Shown: positions 59,289 to 64,000 of the stretch, piece after piece
Numbering within the stretch: the first letter of the stretch is position 1
Layout: each line of letters begins with the position of its first letter
Source of the DNA: Alligator mississippiensis
Lineage: Eukaryota; Chordata; Crocodylia; Alligatoridae
Length of the DNA stretch: 64,000 bases
Direction of reading: 5' to 3'
Assembly (NCBI RefSeq): GCF_030867095.1
Contig: NC_081824.1
Location: forward strand, 168,400,933 to 168,464,932
Made by a program: the position numbers and the translations under genes
Notes under the pieces: generated by a model
Databases searched by the model: none
What the model was told of the DNA's origin: nothing
What the model saw: the letters and a program-made list of their open reading frames with translations, nothing else

Positions 59289-59874
59289 TTTTAGTTGATT
59301 CCCTGATGGCTGATGAAACTACACTTCTGGGTTTTCTGTAGTAGAATTGAGAGCTTGAGGCAAAGGGCCCTTTGGTATTTGTTTAACTAGGAGTTGATCT
59401 TTGGCATGTCCTGTTCTTTCACTTTCCCCTCAAGTCACTTTCAGTATAATGCCTTCATTTCCCTTTCCCCCTGTCACTGAGTCTGCAGAGAGCATTTGGT
59501 ACCTGTGTTAAGCTGCATAACCAAACTCATACTATAAAGTTGGACCTTAGTGACCCAAGTGTTGCCTGCAACAGTCAACTTTCAGCTTTTAGCTCTGGAA
59601 AATTAGATGCTGGTTGCTGATAACATATTAGGAATATGTTTTGGAGGGGCCTCAGAAGCTTCACAGTGTAGCCCGGGTCAATGTTAATGAGAATATTATG
59701 TGCTAGGACCTGTTGCCAACTCAGACTCGCTCACTGTATCAAAGATGGAATTACAGTCTTGTCCAGGGTATGTTGATTACTTGTCAGCCTCTGCAAAAGT
59801 CATTGCAGCTCTCAGATCCTTAGTATCTTTTACCACACTTTGGATGTGGTTCCTCTGAAATGTGTGGTAGCAGG

Positions 59875-61159
59875 AATTCATAGGGTCACAGGAAAGTAGG
59901 GCTGAAAAGGACCACGGAAGGTCATCTAGTCCAGCCCTCTGCTCAAGGCAGGGTCATCCCTGACTAAACCATCCCAGGCAAGTGTCTGTCCAACCTGTTC
60001 TTGAAATTTCCAGGAATGAAGAATCCACATCTCCTCTAAGTATCCTGTTCCAATGTTTAACAATTCTCACAGGCAGAAAGTTTTTCATAATCTCCAATTT
60101 ACATTTCCTTTGCTGTATTTTGAGGCCATTGCTCCTAGTTCTGTCCCTTGTAACCACAGAGAAAAGGCTATCTCCATCCTCTTTATAATCATCCTTCAGG
60201 TATTTGAAGACTGTTACTAAATCCCCGTCCCTTAGTCTTCTTTTCTCCAAATGAAACAATCCTAATTTTTTCAACCTTCATAAATGATGCTTCTCGGAAC
60301 TCTAATAATGTTTGTTATTCTCTGCTGGACTCTCCGATGTGTCCATATCTTTCTTGAAGCATGGGACCCAAAACTGGACACAGTACTGCAGGTGAAGCCT
60401 CACTGGTGCCAAATAGAGTGCCAAATAGAGTGGCAATTTGCAAGAGGCACTCCTGTTAAAGGCTAGCAGTATGCTGGGTTGTATTTTTTTCAACAAGAGC
60501 ATGCAATTGGCTGATATTGAGTTTATGGACTACTGTGACCCTCAGGTACTTCTATGTAATAGTGCATCCTAGCCAGTTGTTCCTCAGCTTGTATTTGTGC
60601 ATGCAGTTATTCCAACAAGGACTTTACACTTGTCCTTGTTGAATTTCAGTTGGTTGGTTGATTGATTTTTCTTTGGGACCATTTCTCTAGTTTATCCAGG
60701 TCATTCTGGATCCTAGCCCTACCTACCTTCCGGAGTCTGCATCTCTACTCAACCTGGTGTCATCTGCTAATTTGTGAAGCGTGCAGACAGTCCCGTCATC
60801 CATTAATGAAGATGTTGAATGATTCTGGACCCAGGACAAACTCCTGGGGATCCCCACTTGATACCTTCTCCCAACTCGACACTGAGCCATTGAGGACTAC
60901 TCATTGAGCATAATGATCCGAACGCTTATGTATCTACTTCTATAGTACTGTCATCTAGTCTGTACTTCCTTAGCTTATGAATGAGAATGTCATGGGAAAC
61001 AGTGTTAAAAGCCTTGCTAAAGTCAAGATGCATCACATCCAGTGCTCTCCCACTATACACAGAGCCTATCACCTTATCGTAGAAGAAGATCAAGTTGGTC
61101 AGGCATGACTTGCTCTCAGTGAATCCATTCTGGCTGTTCGTAGGAAGAGTTGCCTAGAT
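59875..61159 (-). mobile_element. CR1 LINE, 1.3 kb, 5'-truncated
   Basis: The reversed 3' end starts near 59875 (agggtcacaggaaagtagggc). Minus-strand frames encode the RT end: MKKLGLFHLEKRRLRDGDLVTVFKYLK (60274-59954) and LAPVRLHLQYCVQFWVPCFKKDMD (60502-60302). A 12-base unit 'gccaaatagagt' is duplicated at about 60408-60431. Heavily broken. Confidence 0.85.
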
Positions 61160-61556
61160 CAGAGCTGTGTGACTGGTGGCCCATGAGTTGCATATGGCCT
61201 GTGGGGATTAACATGCATCCCCCAGGCTCCCACCTGACTGCTGCTGCCCCAGCATTTCAACAGCTTAAGTGGCCAAACAGCCTCTCCTTCCTCTTGTTTC
61301 TGCTTCCTGCCTCCATTCCCGGGGGCAGGATGTGGTGGGGCCAGGCAGCAGAGGTGCTGTATGTATGGTTAGGGGGAATTTGGGCTGCCCATGGTGCAAG
61401 AGAGAAGCTGCATGCATATAGCTGAGAGTGAGTCTACACTGCTCATTGTCTGCACAGTATGAGAGGGCCAGGCTGTCTGGGCTGGGTGTGAGGTGGGAGG
61501 GCCCTGAGGGTCTACGGCATGTGGGCCCCTGGCCTTTCAGAAGTTGGACAGCACTG
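61160..61556. mobile_element. Diverged hAT-type element, 397 bp
   Basis: The left end is CAGAGCTGTGTGACTGGTGG and the inward-read right end is CAGTGCTGTCCAACTTCTGA. Flanking octamers GCCTAGAT (61152-61159) and GCATAAAT (61557-61564) match at 6 of 8 positions. It sits at the edge of the CR1 copy to its left. Confidence 0.65.
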
Positions 61557-61564
61557 GCATAAAT

Positions 61565-63479
61565 TACAGGATTTGCGGCATGTGGCCTTGCTTATGTGTG
61601 CTTTTAAAAAGTGGAGCAAAGACTAGCAGCTGCATAATGGTAGAATAAGCAGGGTCCATGAAAACAGGATCATCTGCTTTACTCAGTAGTCCTAGATACT
61701 TCTTCATTTAAAGAGGACTTTGTGCTTGCGAGGCCAGGAGGTTGACCTGCATTCTACAGAGGGGTTCAGCCTGGGAACCCTGAGATGAGCCCTCCAGCTG
61801 TAATCTATCTTGCTGTCTCATAAGGAAAGGATATTTAAGGTTGATGTGAGAATTCCATGATTTGCAACACTTACTGTTGTTACATGGAACAATTTTCCAG
61901 GCTAGGATCACAACTAATCTCCCTGTTTCTTCCCTTGCAGCTGGGCTGGCTGCTGCATCAGGAAGTGTGATAAGAACTGTGCAGTGCTGGTCCATTTCCC
62001 TCTGCCTCTCTTGTTCGTGGGCAAGAGTGCTGTGTACAGGCACAATTTGGGAAATCAGCTCTGGGATGGGTGTGGAGCAAGGGAAGGATTTACAGAGTAA
62101 GGAGAAGGGGCTTGCTTTGTTGTCTTGTTGGCTCACCCTGGTTTGAGAACAAGCTTAGCATCTCATGACTGAGGCTGGCAAGGACTGGGGTTGACTTGAG
62201 GGGGCAAAGTAACTTGTTATTTTTACTGGGCTAATTGAAAGTTAGGAATTAAAACTGAATCCCTAAATTTGGATCTTCCTATTTCCCTGTTGGGGAGTGT
62301 TTTGTGGAGATTCCCCCTGTCATATAACAATTAACACTTCGGTTTGTCACCTTTTCAATCCTTGGCATCTGCTGAGGCTACCCACAAGAGCCCAGTTAGT
62401 GCTAAGTAATGAGCCTAGTAGGTATTATGGATACCTAGGTACTAAGGACTGGAAAGAACTGAGCCCCTTCTCATGTTCTTTTTATACATGGGCCACCAAG
62501 GAGGTGTGTATGGGTCTCTGCCACTTTCACCGTTGCTCTAGAGATGAGATTCTCTTTCAGATTTCTGAGCCAGTCCCCCTCAGAAAAGACCACATCTGTA
62601 ACTGGATTTTGAAGAATGTTACATTCTTCATATCAGTGCCTCCTCTAAGCAGCCTGTAGAGAGGCCTTGACCTGAATGCCAGAGATAGCGAGTCTGTGGC
62701 AACTTCAGGATATGACTCCTTGTGGTATGCCCCTGTTCCCTGACTGCAAACTAAGGCTGATACTTCCAGTTTTCCCTGGGGAGTTGTGTGGACAAGACCA
62801 TTAATGCCTGCGAAGTGCACAGTGTATGATGAAACACCAGAGTAAGGTCTACAAATAAATGAAGAGAATACACTGAGCAGTGACTGGCCTACTACTCAGA
62901 ATGAAGCAGGATGCTGATGTAGGCCACTGTCCAGCACACTCCGTAGAGCAGGGGCACTGATGCCAAGTAAAGCCTGAGTTGTCTCTGTCCTGTTTAAAGG
63001 GAGTGGTTGCTCAGGGTTTGTTCTTGGGTTCTTTTACTTGACTGGCTATCCATGATTTAAATGTATCCTTTCTACCTCCTTCTGCTCCATCCTCTCTTCC
63101 AGACTTGGTAACTGTTCTCTTTTTGGTCAGCGTGTCATTACATTGTCTTATTGCTAATGCACTTGGACACAGATGCTCCAGCAGCAGCAGCAGCTCACAA
63201 TCTGCCTTAAATCTGGAATGATACGATATGCTATCTCTCTAGAGCATCCTACTGGGAGCTGTGCTTAGTGGATCACTAAGGCTCTCCATGCTGTTATGAA
63301 AGGGTTTAAGAACAAAGAGTTTTAATGCTGGGAATGCTTTCTTTATATGGCTCAGAGAGTGTTTCCTGCTGCTGTTTTTGAGGTGTGTAAGGTGCTGAGT
63401 CCTAGGGGGTACCCAGAGGAGAGGTGAAAGAGCCAACACATATTCCTCAGTTAAAATGAATGAACTTCTCTAAAGTTGA
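61565..63479. other. Intron-like or intergenic DNA, no feature identified
   Basis: A pyrimidine tract with ttgcag at 61935-61940 resembles an acceptor, but no matching donor or conserved frame follows. A (CAG)n patch lies at 63179-63192. Confidence 0.35.
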
Positions 63480-63830
63480 TAGGCAACAAATTAAATAATT
63501 ATTAAAAATACTTTCACATGGTGCATAGTTAATCTGTGAAGCACACTACTACATAACAGCATTGAAGCCAGGAGCTTAATGGGACTCAAAAGATCAGTGA
63601 ATGAGAACATTCTGAATTATTTTAGAATAAAATACTACATTTAGAAGGAATAATCACCCTCATGTCAAGGAACGAATGAACATGTAACTAGTAGGGGTTA
63701 GGATGAAAGGGCATTTATTTTGTAATGGTGTGCTTTATTTTCTGAAGCATCTAGTACTGACCGGAGTAGCAGGCAACATACTGAATCATGTCTGATTCAG
63801 TCTGGCAGTTCCTAGAAGGTGCAAAGCATG
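63480..63830 (+). mobile_element. CR1 LINE 3' UTR fragment
   Basis: 'acatggtgcatagttaatct', 'gaagccaggagcttaatggg', 'tgaagcatctagtactgacc' and 'tctgattcagtctggcagtt' follow the CR1 3' UTR in order in sense orientation, with much divergence. Confidence 0.65.
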
Positions 63831-64000
63831 TTCAAGTGCTCATTAACTTCCTCTTTACGATCATTGCCCTTGGAAGACCCCTCTTGGTAGTCTTAGCCAG
63901 GGAACTCTGTCCAAGAAGATAATAACATGAGAGGGTTTTAAGTGTTAGAGGGGATCCTTGGAAAGAAAGAGAACAGGATCTAGAAGCTGATTTTCTATTA

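Noticed and set aside
61935-62146. Possible TJAP1 exon after ttgcag at 61940
   Set aside because: No good donor, and the frame does not resemble TJAP1.

Overview
This is a vertebrate nuclear window. It carries two complete multi-exon genes on opposite strands and the probable 5' end of a third. Repeats are mainly CR1 LINEs and short hAT-type elements with inverted ends. I saw no Alu- or MIR-like SINE. A CR1-rich, SINE-poor background suggests a sauropsid, most likely a crocodilian, possibly a turtle; that is inference from repeat content. Gene order and orientation (ABCC10 plus, DLK2 minus, a CpG-island promoter where TJAP1 should begin, plus) matches human 6p21.1 as I remember it.

Region 1-2.5 kb is flanking or 5' intron DNA with two hAT MITEs that have perfect 8-bp target duplications. 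ABCC10 (MRP7) occupies 2569-27.85 kb. I joined 21 coding exons by splice sites and phase; they make one frame of 1543 codons plus TGA, against 1492 aa in human. Its intron 2 is 6.9 kb and holds a 968-bp hAT element containing a ~200-bp palindrome, plus a near-full-length antisense CR1 (about 7.13-11.8 kb).

DLK2 runs right to left (coding 37669 to 30934) in five coding exons, giving 396 aa: signal peptide, six EGF-like repeats, one membrane helix and a short tail. Its CpG-island promoter lies at about 39.24-40.18 kb and is backed by a CA-rich minisatellite. From 40.5 to 56.8 kb I find no host gene, only CR1 pieces, one hAT nested in a CR1, low-complexity DNA and unclassified sequence.

A second GT-rich minisatellite (56.8-57.3 kb) abuts a CpG island (57.33-57.85 kb) with ZNF143-, YY1- and X-box-like motifs. 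An 87-bp exon-like block follows at 58.5 kb. These are probably the 5' non-coding start of TJAP1, whose coding exons would lie beyond the window. The rest, to 64 kb, is intron-like DNA with a perfect 15-bp hairpin, two more hAT elements and two CR1 copies.

The two complete genes act separately: ABCC10 is an ATP-driven exporter and DLK2 a non-canonical Notch-pathway ligand. I found no convincing new multi-gene system. The most notable structures are the family of hAT insertions, the large palindrome, and two TG-rich minisatellites placed alike behind the two CpG-island promoters.
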